Below, one piece after another: positions 48,358 through 56,483 of a DNA stretch of 64,000 bases. Below the pieces are notes generated by a model. That model ran no database searches. It saw only the letters and a program-made list of their open reading frames with translations, and was not told where the DNA came from. Positions within the stretch are counted from its first letter, which is position 1. Every line of letters starts with the position of its first letter. Both the position numbers and the translations under genes were made by a program. Source of the DNA: UKL13-2 sp038321965 (GTDB lineage: Bacteria > Pseudomonadota > Gammaproteobacteria > Burkholderiales > Usitatibacteraceae); NCBI GenBank assembly GCA_038321965.1, contig JBBQFL010000001.1, forward strand, positions 310,001 to 374,000, given 5' to 3'.

Positions 48358-49263
48358 TTAGAAGCCGACCTGAAGGGAAAGGTAGGTGCCCTTCTGCTTG
48401 TCTTTAATGACGATGTTGCCGAGGTTCGCGTATGCCAAAGTGACCGACACATTCTTGGTTGGGGCCCACGCGACGAAGATGTCGCTCCAGTTGTCTTCTT
48501 TGAATGGCAAGTGGTCGGGCTTCTGCCGGAATTCAACACCGACAGCCAGGTCTTTGCGTAGTAGCAACGCTGCGGAGCCTTCGAACAAGGTGTCGTATTT
48601 GTCACGGCTTGCTGTACCGAATCCCAAGATGCCGGTCTGGTTTGCCTTGGTGAATCGTACTGTGCCGTTAAGCAATATGCTTTGTGCCAGAAAGATTTTT
48701 GTTGCTGAGACGTAATAGTCGGTGCCTTTATCGCTCTTGATGCCCAGTGCCCGCAACAAGTCGCCGCGATTGTTTTCCTTGCGTTGAAATCCAACCGCGA
48801 TCTGCGGCAGCCACGAGTCCTGTTCCAGCACTGCGTCGCCCACGAGTTTGACTTTGGCGCCAAACACGTTCTGCGTGAACTTGTAGCCGTTGCCCAACCC
48901 CAGCGCCCCGCCAACCTGGCGCGTATCAAATTTCTGCTGGGCAAAGGAGATCTCGACGCGATCCTGGAAGCCGATCAAGGCCCCGCTGCTACGAAGCTCA
49001 TAGTCGTTTGAGCGCACGTTAGTGAAAAATGCGTTGGCACCGACTTGATCTTTCGTGCCGTAGCCGCCGATGATCGCCCATGGTGTCAACCCGCCGCCGG
49101 CTGATCCTTCGATGTTGGTGACACCGCCGGTGAGGAGTAGCTTGCTGCTGGTGGTGAAATCGCTTGTTTGTGCGTGGACGGAAGCTGCCATTGTCATGCT
49201 ACCGGCTAGCGCCGCAAGGACGAGGGCAAGCTGCGGACGGGCGCGAGCGTGAATTTTCTGCAT
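48358..49263 (-). CDS. DUF3034 outer-membrane barrel protein (cassette 1)
   Basis: A 301-residue exported protein of the DUF3034 family. The signal peptide ends at SVHAQ. The mature part opens with a conserved GKLLLTGGVTNIEG-like segment, GGGLTPWAIIGGYGTKDQVG, and continues as alternating strands to a terminal YLSLQVGF, a barrel-type C-terminus. The ATG at 49263 has AAGGA 8 bp upstream; the frame is open 89 codons further but that part has no signal. The role of DUF3034 proteins is not established. It is paired with a truncated haemoglobin gene, and the pair is duplicated. Confidence 0.85.
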   Translation of the reverse strand: MQKIHARARPQLALVLAALAGSMTMAASVHAQTSDFTTSSKLLLTGGVTNIEGSAGGGLTPWAIIGGYGTKDQVGANAFFTNVRSNDYELRSSGALIGFQDRVEISFAQQKFDTRQVGGALGLGNGYKFTQNVFGAKVKLVGDAVLEQDSWLPQIAVGFQRKENNRGDLLRALGIKSDKGTDYYVSATKIFLAQSILLNGTVRFTKANQTGILGFGTASRDKYDTLFEGSAALLLRKDLAVGVEFRQKPDHLPFKEDNWSDIFVAWAPTKNVSVTLAYANLGNIVIKDKQKGTYLSLQVGF

Positions 49264-49544
49264 TGGGGTTCCTTCTGGAATTAGTGGACGAATAAATTTT
49301 GCGCCGCAGTTGGAGTACGCTGGCTTTGAGAGTGCAGATTCAGTAAAGTTTGATGAATTACCTGCGCCGCAACAAAATTTGCACTTGTTCACAATCGCAG
49401 CGATAAGTGAACCGTGCGACGCGTGAATCTTGGATCGTCGCGAGCCAGGCAAACCTGTTGACACTAACGGTGCCCCCAAAGAGTTCAAATAGTATTGGCG
49501 TTTTGGTCTCGGCACCATCATCTCAACCATGCTCCGAAAGGCAG

Positions 49545-49853
49545 TCAGGATTTTTTAGTCCAGGCGCTGCACCAACCCGACGCCGCGGCCCGTTTTCCCG
49601 GATAAAGTCCACATAGCCCTGATGATGCCAAGGCTTCGCCTCGAAACAGTTGACAACTCGAACACTGCTGACCGATCACAAAACTTGGGTACTTTGCCGT
49701 GTCTGCCTTGGTTGCTTCGGCAACGTACCCGAGGGCGACCGCAGCGGGCTCTTTTTGATCAATCATTGGCAAATCAGTGCGCGCCCGCGCAATCGGCATG
49801 ACCGCGAGTCCCGCAAACAGTGTAGAGCGAATGAATTGACGACGAGAGTTCAT
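49545..49853 (-). CDS. High-potential iron-sulfur protein (HiPIP)
   Basis: A 102-residue periplasmic electron carrier. The N-terminus SRRQFIRSTLFAGLAV is a twin-arginine signal, as expected for a protein exported with its cluster. The four cluster cysteines are Cys64, Cys67, Cys81 and Cys95 (C-X2-C-X13-C-X13-C), with CGLYPGK and GWCSAW typical of HiPIPs. It sits alone between the two barrel/haemoglobin cassettes. A perfect terminator separates it from cassette 2. A shared role in periplasmic electron transfer with the globins is only an inference. Confidence 0.9.
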   Translation of the reverse strand: MNSRRQFIRSTLFAGLAVMPIARARTDLPMIDQKEPAAVALGYVAEATKADTAKYPSFVIGQQCSSCQLFRGEALASSGLCGLYPGKRAAASGWCSAWTKKS

Positions 49854-49893
49854 GAGCGCTTTATCGAATCGATTAAATCCAACCTATGAGGGC

Positions 49894-49922
49894 GAGGCGC
49901 AAAAAATTATTTTTTGCGCCTC
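49894..49922 (-). terminator. Perfect 13-bp hairpin terminator of cassette 2
   Basis: GAGGCGCAAAAAA and TTTTTTGCGCCTC form a fully paired 13-bp stem with a TTA loop. The A/T runs at the tip give T-runs on both strands within the stem. It lies 82 bp after the cassette 2 haemoglobin stop and 40 bp before the HiPIP start. Confidence 0.75.
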
Positions 49923-50004
49923 ACGACTTGTTGTTCAATAGCCACCTGCGGTTGTGCATGCCAACGTGGCTACGGTTGACGCGTATGCGAGGAGCCTACC
50001 CGCA

Positions 50005-50433
50005 TTACTTTGTCACCACATCCCGCTGCATCGATGCCAGCTTGGCCACCAGTTTGTTTTGTGCAGCGAACGGCACACCGTGTTTCTCGAAGACAATCTG
50101 CAAGTCTTCGGCCAATGCGTTGAAGTCGGCATTGTTGAGGCCCATGCCGGCGTGCGCCGATTTCATGTCTTTGCCGGTATAAGCGCAGGAATTGTCGATC
50201 AATTGGCAAAATTGCTGACCGAGAAGGATCTTGAGTTTCGGTACGTTTGTTGTCTTGAACTTGTCCATAATGCGCGGATCGACCAACAGGAGTTCTACGA
50301 ATTCATCGGTCATTTTCTGCAGCTTTTCAACACCTCCGAATTGGGCCATCAGCCCTGCCTCCTGTGCGTTTGCTGGCAATGTCATCACTGCCGCAAGGGA
50401 GAAAGCGGCGACTAGCTTGAAAAATAGTTTCAT
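50005..50433 (-). CDS. Exported group 1 truncated haemoglobin (cassette 2)
   Basis: A 142-residue paralogue of the cassette 1 globin. The signal peptide ends at PANA (residue 23). The proximal histidine is His94 in KSAHAGMGL; Cys76 and Cys83 (FCQLIDNSCAYTG) match the Cys pair in the other copy. The C-terminal NKLVAKLASMQRDVV helix is conserved. AAAGGA lies 8 bp before the ATG at 50433; upstream in-frame residues have no signal and overlap the barrel gene's 3' end. It follows its DUF3034 partner by 19 bp. Confidence 0.88.
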   Translation of the reverse strand: MKLFFKLVAAFSLAAVMTLPANAQEAGLMAQFGGVEKLQKMTDEFVELLLVDPRIMDKFKTTNVPKLKILLGQQFCQLIDNSCAYTGKDMKSAHAGMGLNNADFNALAEDLQIVFEKHGVPFAAQNKLVAKLASMQRDVVTK

Positions 50434-50452
50434 GGTGATTCCTTTCGTTGGA

Positions 50453-51391
50453 TTAGAAGCCCGCTTGCACGGATAGGTAACTGCCACGTTGACGGCTGCT
50501 GTAGTCGTTCGTGCCAAAGGACTTCGCTATTTCTTTGCCGATGGTACCCAGATCAACATATGCCACCGTCAATGAAACGTTGCGGGTCGGAAAATAGGCG
50601 ATGAAAAAATCGTGCGCGGCGCTTTCGTTGTCCGCTGCCAGATTGCGTGGCTTAGCGCGATATTCGGCACCCACGGCCAGTTTGCGTGTGAACAGGTAGG
50701 CAATTGAAGCTTCGGGTTGAATGCGATAACTATCCCGCTTGTCGCCACCGAAGCCAAGCAGACCGAACTGGTTGGCCTTGGTTGCGCGGAGGGTGACGTT
50801 CGCAAGGATGCTTTCGCTTAGATAAAGCTTGGTGGCCGATACGTAAACGTCTGTACCGTTGTCGCTCTTGGCGCCGAGATTCTTTGGGCTGAAGTTAGTG
50901 ACGCCAAGGACTGGAATGTCGAGGCCCTTGTTTCTCTTGGACATCACGCCGACCGCGACCTGCGGCGCCCATGTATCCTGATCGTAGACGATATCGCCGA
51001 ACAGCTTGACTTTGACGCCAAAAATATCCTGTCTGATCCGTGACTGGCCTTTGACGCTGAGCAGGCCAGAGCGGAATTTGAATTCCTGATTGGCGAATGA
51101 CAACTCTACGCGGTCAAACAATCCGACCGCAACGCCGAAACTGCCGAGCGACTGATCGTCGGTGCGCACTGCTGTGTAGTGCACGTTTGCGCCGACTGAG
51201 TCGCGAGTGCCATAGCCTGTGATGACTGCCCATGGTGTAAGCCCGCCGCCGCCCGCACCCTCGACCTGACTGACACCACCAGTGGCGAGCAGCTTGCCCT
51301 GGTCGGCGAAATTGAACCCCTCGGCATGCGACGCGGTGTACAAGCCAAAAACAATGACCCCCGCTAATACCTTTTGAATAACTCGCTTCAT
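50453..51391 (-). CDS. DUF3034 outer-membrane barrel protein (cassette 2)
   Basis: A 312-residue paralogue of the cassette 1 barrel. The signal peptide ends at ASHAE. The opening (GKLLATGGVSQVEGAGGGG, TPWAVITGYGTRDSVGANV) and the end (GSYLSVQAGF) match the other copy; the middle differs more, with an insertion near SFGTNDYSSRQRG. The start at MKRVIQKVLAGV has GGGAGAG 8 bp upstream; 49 further in-frame residues upstream are not credible. The genes are close in order and spacing to cassette 1, so a two-gene block was duplicated. Confidence 0.85.
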   Translation of the reverse strand: MKRVIQKVLAGVIVFGLYTASHAEGFNFADQGKLLATGGVSQVEGAGGGGLTPWAVITGYGTRDSVGANVHYTAVRTDDQSLGSFGVAVGLFDRVELSFANQEFKFRSGLLSVKGQSRIRQDIFGVKVKLFGDIVYDQDTWAPQVAVGVMSKRNKGLDIPVLGVTNFSPKNLGAKSDNGTDVYVSATKLYLSESILANVTLRATKANQFGLLGFGGDKRDSYRIQPEASIAYLFTRKLAVGAEYRAKPRNLAADNESAAHDFFIAYFPTRNVSLTVAYVDLGTIGKEIAKSFGTNDYSSRQRGSYLSVQAGF

Positions 51392-51756
51392 ACGAACTCT
51401 CCCTCTGTGAAAAAAACTTTTATTTACCGTGAACGTACCCGGCATCGCGAAAATCGTTCCCGGGCACACTGCTGGAAAGCGGCCGGAAAATTGTTGTGTG
51501 ATCTCCAATACCCATGTTTTGTTTTGGGCAAGAGGCACACATCACACGCGGGATTACGCGGCCACCAAACACCCGGATGTGGGTTTCTCCGGGAAATTGC
51601 TCGGCTTTCGCGCCAATTTTGTGAACTGGTTCACGGTATGGCGCAAATGAATACAAACTTGGCGAAAACGATCTGCGGTCCGAGCAGGCGGGGATGCACT
51701 GGCGACCGAGGAGGCAGTACGTGGCGGGCGCAGAATGCGGCTACAATTGAAAAATT
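51392..51756. other. Intergenic region between cassette 2 and tRNA-Gly
   Basis: A 365-bp region with no gene. It contains TGTGAACTGGTTCACG at 51620-51635, which matches the CRP/FNR-family form TGTGA-N6-TCACA at 9 of 10 positions and is also a GTGAAC/GTTCAC inverted repeat. It should hold the cassette 2 promoter on the minus strand and that of the tRNA on the plus strand. A frame on the plus strand runs through the tRNA and is not credible as a gene. Confidence 0.45.
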
Positions 51757-51830
51757 GCGGGCGTCGTATAATGGTAATACCCTAGCTTCCCAAGCTAGAG
51801 CCGACGGTTCGATTCCGTTCGCCCGCTCCA
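51757..51830 (+). tRNA. tRNA-Gly(CCC)
   Basis: A full cloverleaf. The acceptor GCGGGCG pairs with CGCCCGC, followed by discriminator T and an encoded CCA. The anticodon loop TTCCCAA gives CCC, reading GGG. The T-loop is TTCGATT and the D-arm is short (GTATAATGGTAATAC), typical of tRNA-Gly. Length 74 nt. Confidence 0.96.
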
Positions 51831-51836
51831 ACAAAG

Positions 51837-51865
51837 TGGCCCACAAGTTAGTGGGCCATTCTCTT
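51837..51865 (+). terminator. Rho-independent terminator after tRNA-Gly
   Basis: TGGCCCAC and GTGGGCCA form a perfect 8-bp stem with a 6-nt loop followed by TTCTCTTT, starting 7 bp after the tRNA. Confidence 0.85.
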
Positions 51866-51925
51866 TATGTAGTCGGAAATAACGCTAAATCAAATCACTG
51901 ACCAGTGCGGCTCGCGTTTGATTGT

Positions 51926-52018
51926 TCACTTCAAGTACAAATAGCGGCGATTGGCCTGACTTTCACCCGCGAATGCAGCTTTCAGATTGTCGTATGTTCT
52001 AGAGCCTTTGAGCTTTAT
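51926..52018 (-). pseudogene. Remnant of the 5' end of a rubrerythrin gene
   Basis: The minus strand encodes KLKGSRTYDNLKAAFAGESQ and then ANRRYLYLK followed by a stop. That is the conserved N-terminus of rubrerythrin (LKGS-T--NL--AFAGESQANRRYLYFA), including the first iron-binding Glu region. The expected start ATG is ATA here, and nothing recognisable follows the stop, so most of the ferritin-like domain and the whole rubredoxin domain are missing. It lies 95 bp from tRNA-Gly. The 400 bp from 51831 to 52230 hold only this remnant and the tRNA terminator. Confidence 0.75.
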
Positions 52019-52230
52019 GATGAATCCCCTGTTCTGTAATCGATTGATGGTCTGCGAGTCTGCTGGTCCGCATGCGGCAGGAAGTAAGTAAACGAGGTTC
52101 GGGGCAATTGTTCCAATAGATTGAGTAGATGCTTTCAATTGAAGGCGCTATGAAACGCCGACCACGTCATCTGCCGCAATGCTGAAAAGAGTGCGTGCTA
52201 CCATCGTGCTTGGTCATCACGTCCAAACCC

Positions 52231-53286
52231 ATGAGCACGTTTGCAAGAAAAATAATCGCCTGGCAGAAGCGTAACGGGCGGCACGATTTACCCTGGCAGA
52301 ACACGCGCGATCCGTATCGAATCTGGCTGTCTGAAGTCATGCTGCAGCAGACTCAGGTTTCGGCAGTCTTATCCTATTACCAACGCTTTCTGTCGCGGTT
52401 CCCCGATGTGGCTACCTTGGCACGCGCTTCATTGGATGAGGTGATGCCATTTTGGGCGGGGCTGGGCTATTACGCCCGCGCGCGAAATCTGCACCGTGGA
52501 GCGCAACAGATCATGACGCTACACGGTGGCGATTTCCCTAATGAATTTGAAGCAATTCACGCATTGTCTGGCATTGGTCGTTCTACGGCTGCAGCGGTCA
52601 GCGCATTCGCATTTGGCCAGCGGCGCGCGATACTCGACGGCAATGTCAAACGCGTATTTGCGCGCCATTTTTGTATTGATGGAGATGTGAAGACAAAACC
52701 TGTAGAAGATCTATTGTGGCGCACTGCAGAGTCACAGTTGCCGCGCGTTGACATCGAGGCGTACACACAGGGCTTGATGGACCTGGGTAGCACGGTGTGC
52801 AAGCGCAGCAAGCCTGCGTGCCTGCTTTGTCCGGTGGCGAAGAGCTGCCGCGCATTGGGCGAGGGACGAGTCGATGAACTGCCTGGTAGAGGCCCGAAGC
52901 GGGAAATCCCGCGGCAGCAAATCCGAATGCTGGTGATTATTACCAATGGCGAAGTATTGTTGGAAAGACGCCCACCTACTGGCATCTGGGGTGGGCTATG
53001 GAGCTTTCCGGAGTTGGGTCTTGAGGCAGATATTCCTGCAGCCATACACTTGCGCCTCGGTCTGAATGTCAACGGCGTGCGCGAAATGCCGATAGTCGAT
53101 CACGGCTTTACCCATTTCTCGCTGACGATTTTCCCTGTCGAAATTACACTGGAAAAGCAGCTCAGTCGCGCAATGGAGCCGGGAACAATATGGCTAAATC
53201 TTGAGGATGCCATGGAGGCCGCGATTCCTGCCCCGGTAAAACGCATTCTCGAGATTACGAGGTCGGCTCAAGCAATCAAGCGCTGA
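52231..53286 (+). CDS. mutY: Adenine DNA glycosylase
   Basis: Removes adenine mispaired with 8-oxoguanine. The 351 residues include the N-terminal LPWQNTRDPYRIWLSEVMLQQTQV, the helix-hairpin-helix ALSGIGRSTAAAVSAFA, the catalytic Asp in ILDGNVKRVFAR, the 4Fe-4S cysteines C-X6-C-X2-C-X5-C in CKRSKPACLLCPVAKSC, and a C-terminal NUDIX-like 8-oxoG recognition domain (LVIITNGEVLLERRPPTGIWG). The start at MSTFARKIIAWQ is the conserved one. Its 3' end overlaps that of the LON-domain gene by 19 bp. Confidence 0.96.
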   Translation: MSTFARKIIAWQKRNGRHDLPWQNTRDPYRIWLSEVMLQQTQVSAVLSYYQRFLSRFPDVATLARASLDEVMPFWAGLGYYARARNLHRGAQQIMTLHGGDFPNEFEAIHALSGIGRSTAAAVSAFAFGQRRAILDGNVKRVFARHFCIDGDVKTKPVEDLLWRTAESQLPRVDIEAYTQGLMDLGSTVCKRSKPACLLCPVAKSCRALGEGRVDELPGRGPKREIPRQQIRMLVIITNGEVLLERRPPTGIWGGLWSFPELGLEADIPAAIHLRLGLNVNGVREMPIVDHGFTHFSLTIFPVEITLEKQLSRAMEPGTIWLNLEDAMEAAIPAPVKRILEITRSAQAIKR

Positions 53287-53912
53287 TCAATCAAAAATTT
53301 GTGCAAGATCCCAAGTCGGATTTCTGCATCGGTGAGCTCAAGCATTTTTTGTTTTATCACGTTGCTGAATGGCAGAAACTCAGTCAGCCGGTAACCGACC
53401 CATGCCGCATCTTCGAAACTCTGCTGCGCCACTTCAACTGAACCAACCTTGGCGTAGATCTTTGCCAGAAAATCTGCACAGGCAATGTGCTCCGGGCAAT
53501 CGCAATGGTCATCGTCTGGCAGGATCGAAACATTGGCAACGATTAGTCCACTCATTGAGACAGTCCGCTCCATGATGCGAAACCGGGCGGCACCCGTAAC
53601 GCGGACCTGCAGGATACCAAGATCCGGCATGTCCCAATCCGCGATAAAAGCGAGCGTGCCGACTAACTCCGGAACTGCGGTTGGCCCAACCTCCTCGCCT
53701 TCACGAATGAGTGAAACGCCGAAAGGCTCTCCTTTTTTGAGACAAATTTTGGCCATTTCGAGGTAGCGCTGCTCAAATATTTTAAGCGCCATCGTGCCGC
53801 CAGGAAACAACACCGACCCCAATGGAAAAATTGGCAGGTCGGATTTTGTCTCCGGATTCAGCTTGAACATGCTGCGAATCGAGTCAGGAATGGTGGAAAT
53901 AAGCGACCCCAT
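53268..53912 (-). CDS. LON substrate-binding-domain protein
   Basis: A 214-residue cytoplasmic protein consisting of the N-terminal (PUA-like) domain of Lon protease without ATPase or protease parts: LPIFPLGSVLFPGGTMALKIFEQRY, GVSLIREGEEVG, VGTLAFIADWDMPDLGILQVRVTGAARFRI. Stand-alone proteins of this kind are common in Proteobacteria and their role is unclear. The start is set at the ATG at 53912; a second ATG 14 codons on is possible and neither has a strong ribosome site. It converges and overlaps with mutY. Confidence 0.85.
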   Translation of the reverse strand: MGSLISTIPDSIRSMFKLNPETKSDLPIFPLGSVLFPGGTMALKIFEQRYLEMAKICLKKGEPFGVSLIREGEEVGPTAVPELVGTLAFIADWDMPDLGILQVRVTGAARFRIMERTVSMSGLIVANVSILPDDDHCDCPEHIACADFLAKIYAKVGSVEVAQQSFEDAAWVGYRLTEFLPFSNVIKQKMLELTDAEIRLGILHKFLIDQRLIA

Positions 53913-53937
53913 GAAAATCAATAATCAAATGGCCGTA

Positions 53938-54774
53938 TCAGCTGAGGTCCCGATGGCGCACCAGCACCTGTTGGTCAGATCCAAAGCGATGTGCAAGCTC
54001 CTCGACCACATAAACTGATCGGTGTTGTCCGCCAGTGCAGCCGATCGCAATCGTCAGCGCTGCGCGATTGTCGCGCATGTATGAAGGCAGCCAGCGGATC
54101 AGAAAAGATGCGATGTCGTCAATCAGGTGTGCGACATTCAAGTCCGACTGAAGAAATGTCTTGACCGCTTCATCTTTGCCGCTAAGCGGTCGAAGCAACG
54201 GGTCATAAAACGGATTTGGCAGGAAGCGCACGTCGAACACGAGATCCGCGTCGATGGGAATACCGTGCTTGAAACCAAAAGACTGGAATGCGAGCGCGAT
54301 TCGATTGCGGTCAACGGCCAGCCAATCCTTGATCCAACTTCGCAATGTGTTCGGACCAATGTCGGAGGTATCCATGCGGTGCCCGAGTTCTGCAATATCC
54401 GCCAGAATCCGGCGCTCTTCCTTGATACATGCAATCACACCCGAGGCGATCTTGTCGGCAAGCGGATGGGGGCGCCTGGTCTCAGAAAATCTTCTGGCAA
54501 GCGCCTCATCGTTGGCTTCGAGAAAAATAACACGAAAATCTACACTGTCAGACGCCAGTTTGCGAATCGTGTCCGGCAAGGTTTTGATGGTCTCGCCGCT
54601 ACGCGCATCGATGCTGATGGCAATTTTTTCGCTGCTAGATTTCTTTGTCTCAATCAGCGCACCAATGAGGCCGGCGGGAAGATTGTCTACCGCAAAATAA
54701 CCGGCGTCTTCGAGCGCATTGAGTGCGACGCTCTTGCCAGAACCTGACAGACCGCTAAGAAGGACAAGTTGCAT
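53938..54774 (-). CDS. rapZ: RNase adapter / nucleotide-binding protein RapZ
   Basis: A P-loop protein of 278 residues. Walker A is GLSGSGKSVALNAL near residues 7-20; the Walker B-like FLEANDEALARRFSETRRPHPL and the C-terminal GCTGGQHRSVYVVEELAHRF signature are intact. In enterobacteria RapZ directs RNase E to the GlmZ sRNA; in betaproteobacteria it sits in the PTS-Ntr/hprK cluster as here, and its target is less clear. It is the last gene of the rpoN-hpf-ptsN-hprK-rapZ run. Confidence 0.95.
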   Translation of the reverse strand: MQLVLLSGLSGSGKSVALNALEDAGYFAVDNLPAGLIGALIETKKSSSEKIAISIDARSGETIKTLPDTIRKLASDSVDFRVIFLEANDEALARRFSETRRPHPLADKIASGVIACIKEERRILADIAELGHRMDTSDIGPNTLRSWIKDWLAVDRNRIALAFQSFGFKHGIPIDADLVFDVRFLPNPFYDPLLRPLSGKDEAVKTFLQSDLNVAHLIDDIASFLIRWLPSYMRDNRAALTIAIGCTGGQHRSVYVVEELAHRFGSDQQVLVRHRDLS

Positions 54775-54824
54775 CGGATTCGGCCGCTTTTAGTCCGCCG
54801 CACGGTTATCGGAGCAAGCCGACT

Positions 54825-55838
54825 TCATTCCGTGCCGTAGGCGCGAAATGCGCTGGTATCGCCGAACCGATCACTCGCGCTCTCGGCTGTGGCTCCGTCC
54901 GGTTGCTCGCGCATTGCCTCTTCGTGTCGATCGATAAAATCTTTCGTCGAGTCATAGCCGCGGGTTTGCAGGATGTAGTTGCGCACCGCCGCTTCCACTA
55001 GCACAGCAAGATTGCGCCCCGCAACGACCGCCAACGTTACCGTCGGAATTTCCACCCCCAAAATCGCCGTCGTGCTGGACTTTGTCTGTAACCGATCAAG
55101 CTCGCGGAAATATTCGTCCGTGGGACGCTCAAGGTGGACAATCAGTCGCAGAGTCTTGCGTGGTCTGACGGCAGTCTCACCAAAAATTGCCCGTATATTT
55201 AGTACGCCGATGCCACGCACTTCAAGAAAATCGCGCAGCAAAGCGGGACAACGGCCCTGAATGGTTTCGGGTCCGACTTGGTAGAGTTCCACTGCGTCGT
55301 CAGCCACCAGGCCCGCACCGCGCGAAATCAGTTCAAGCGCAAGTTCGCTCTTACCGATTTGTGAGTTGCCGGTGATTAGTGTTCCGAATCCGAGCACGTC
55401 AAGAAAAACGCCATGGCTGGTAGTGACCTCGGATAACTCGCGTTGCAAATAAGGTCGTAGCAAATTGACGAATACACGGCTCTGCTTCTGCGAAAGGAAC
55501 AAGGGCGTGCTGTATTCGTCACAGGCTGCAATCAGAAAATCAGGCGCGTCAGCACCGTCACACAGGAAAATACACAGGGTTTCCCCGTCGCACAGGGCGT
55601 TGAGGCTCTCAGCGCGCGCATCTGGAGGCTGGTTGCTGAGATAGGCCAGATCACTGAAGCCCAGTGCCTGCATTAGAATCGGATGGATTAGATTAAGGTG
55701 TCCAACCAATCCCACGCCGGGGCGATTCAAGGCTTCGTGCGTTAGTTCGCGCGACGCGCCTTTCTGACCGGCCACCCAAGTCAGTTGCAGCTTTTCACGC
55801 CTCTCATCAAATAGTTGCTGTACGCTCAATCGCGGCAT
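54825..55838 (-). CDS. hprK: HPr kinase/phosphorylase
   Basis: Phosphorylates HPr on serine and reverses this by phosphorolysis. The 337 residues have the catalytic His142 in SHGVFLDVLGFG, Walker A GNSQIGKS at 157-164, and the family segment RGAGLVADDAVEL. The K3-loop region EVRGIGVLNIRAIFGETAVR is present. The start overlaps the ptsN 3' end by 32 bp. Together with ptsN this marks an incomplete, regulatory PTS; the HPr gene is outside the window. Confidence 0.95.
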   Translation of the reverse strand: MPRLSVQQLFDERREKLQLTWVAGQKGASRELTHEALNRPGVGLVGHLNLIHPILMQALGFSDLAYLSNQPPDARAESLNALCDGETLCIFLCDGADAPDFLIAACDEYSTPLFLSQKQSRVFVNLLRPYLQRELSEVTTSHGVFLDVLGFGTLITGNSQIGKSELALELISRGAGLVADDAVELYQVGPETIQGRCPALLRDFLEVRGIGVLNIRAIFGETAVRPRKTLRLIVHLERPTDEYFRELDRLQTKSSTTAILGVEIPTVTLAVVAGRNLAVLVEAAVRNYILQTRGYDSTKDFIDRHEEAMREQPDGATAESASDRFGDTSAFRAYGTE

Positions 55839-56292
55839 ACGGCGACCACTCGGTCAGTAATTTGTGTATGGCAACAGGATCGGTTTCATTTAGCAATGCT
55901 TCGCGCAAATCGGCGTCGCTGAAAATTTGCGCCAGCTCAGAAAGCATATTCAGATGCTGTTCAGTTGCGTGCTCCGGAACGAGCATGGCGAAAACCAGGC
56001 GCACTGGCGCGCCATCGGGTGACTCGAACGGAATGCCTTCTTTCGCGCGAACGAATACGGCAACGGTATCGCGCAAGTTTTTGATACGCCCGTGCGGAAT
56101 GGCGACCTGAAATCCTAATCCAGTCGAGCCGAGTTTCTCGCGTGCGAAGAGCGCGTCAAAAACACTCGCTCTGGAGATGCGATTTTCATTTTCGAACATC
56201 AGACCAATTTGTTCAAACAGGCGCTTCTTGCTGGTCACATCAACGTCGAGAGCGATGCGCGAAGTCGGTAATGTTTTACAAATGAAATTCAT
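55807..56292 (-). CDS. ptsN: Nitrogen-regulatory PTS EIIA protein (EIIA-Ntr)
   Basis: A 161-residue regulatory EIIA that takes phosphate from the nitrogen PTS and controls, in other Proteobacteria, potassium uptake and stress responses. The phospho-acceptor is His67 in QVAIPHGRIKN. The domain spans about residues 10-150. The ATG at 56292 (MNFICKTLPTSRIALD) gives the normal length; the frame is open upstream with no similarity. There is no clear ribosome site. It overlaps hprK. Confidence 0.94.
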   Translation of the reverse strand: MNFICKTLPTSRIALDVDVTSKKRLFEQIGLMFENENRISRASVFDALFAREKLGSTGLGFQVAIPHGRIKNLRDTVAVFVRAKEGIPFESPDGAPVRLVFAMLVPEHATEQHLNMLSELAQIFSDADLREALLNETDPVAIHKLLTEWSPYAAIERTATI

Positions 56293-56441
56293 CGGGGGAA
56301 TACGAAGTAGCGAGGCGGGGTTCACAGCTTGCAAGTCTGCCGGGAAAGGCCCGTAGGATAACGCCTTTTTGATGCCGCAGGGAAACGACACGCAGGGCGC
56401 GCTGGAGGGCATCTGCGGCAATTCAAGAGGTAAATCCGCGG

Positions 56442-56477
56442 CAAAAATGACGAAGCGGCCGACGTGAAGTCGGCCGC
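56442..56477 (-). terminator. Rho-independent terminator after hpf
   Basis: On the minus strand GCGGCCGAC and GTCGGCCGC form a perfect 9-bp stem with a 5-nt loop, followed after a few bases by ATTTTTG. It is 7 bp beyond the hpf stop. It partly separates hpf from ptsN, so the downstream genes may have a second promoter. Confidence 0.75.
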
Positions 56478-56483
56478 ATGGCT

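Noticed and set aside
51374..51901. 175-codon plus-strand frame running through tRNA-Gly
   Set aside because: It includes the whole tRNA and its terminator; it has no domain and no start signal.
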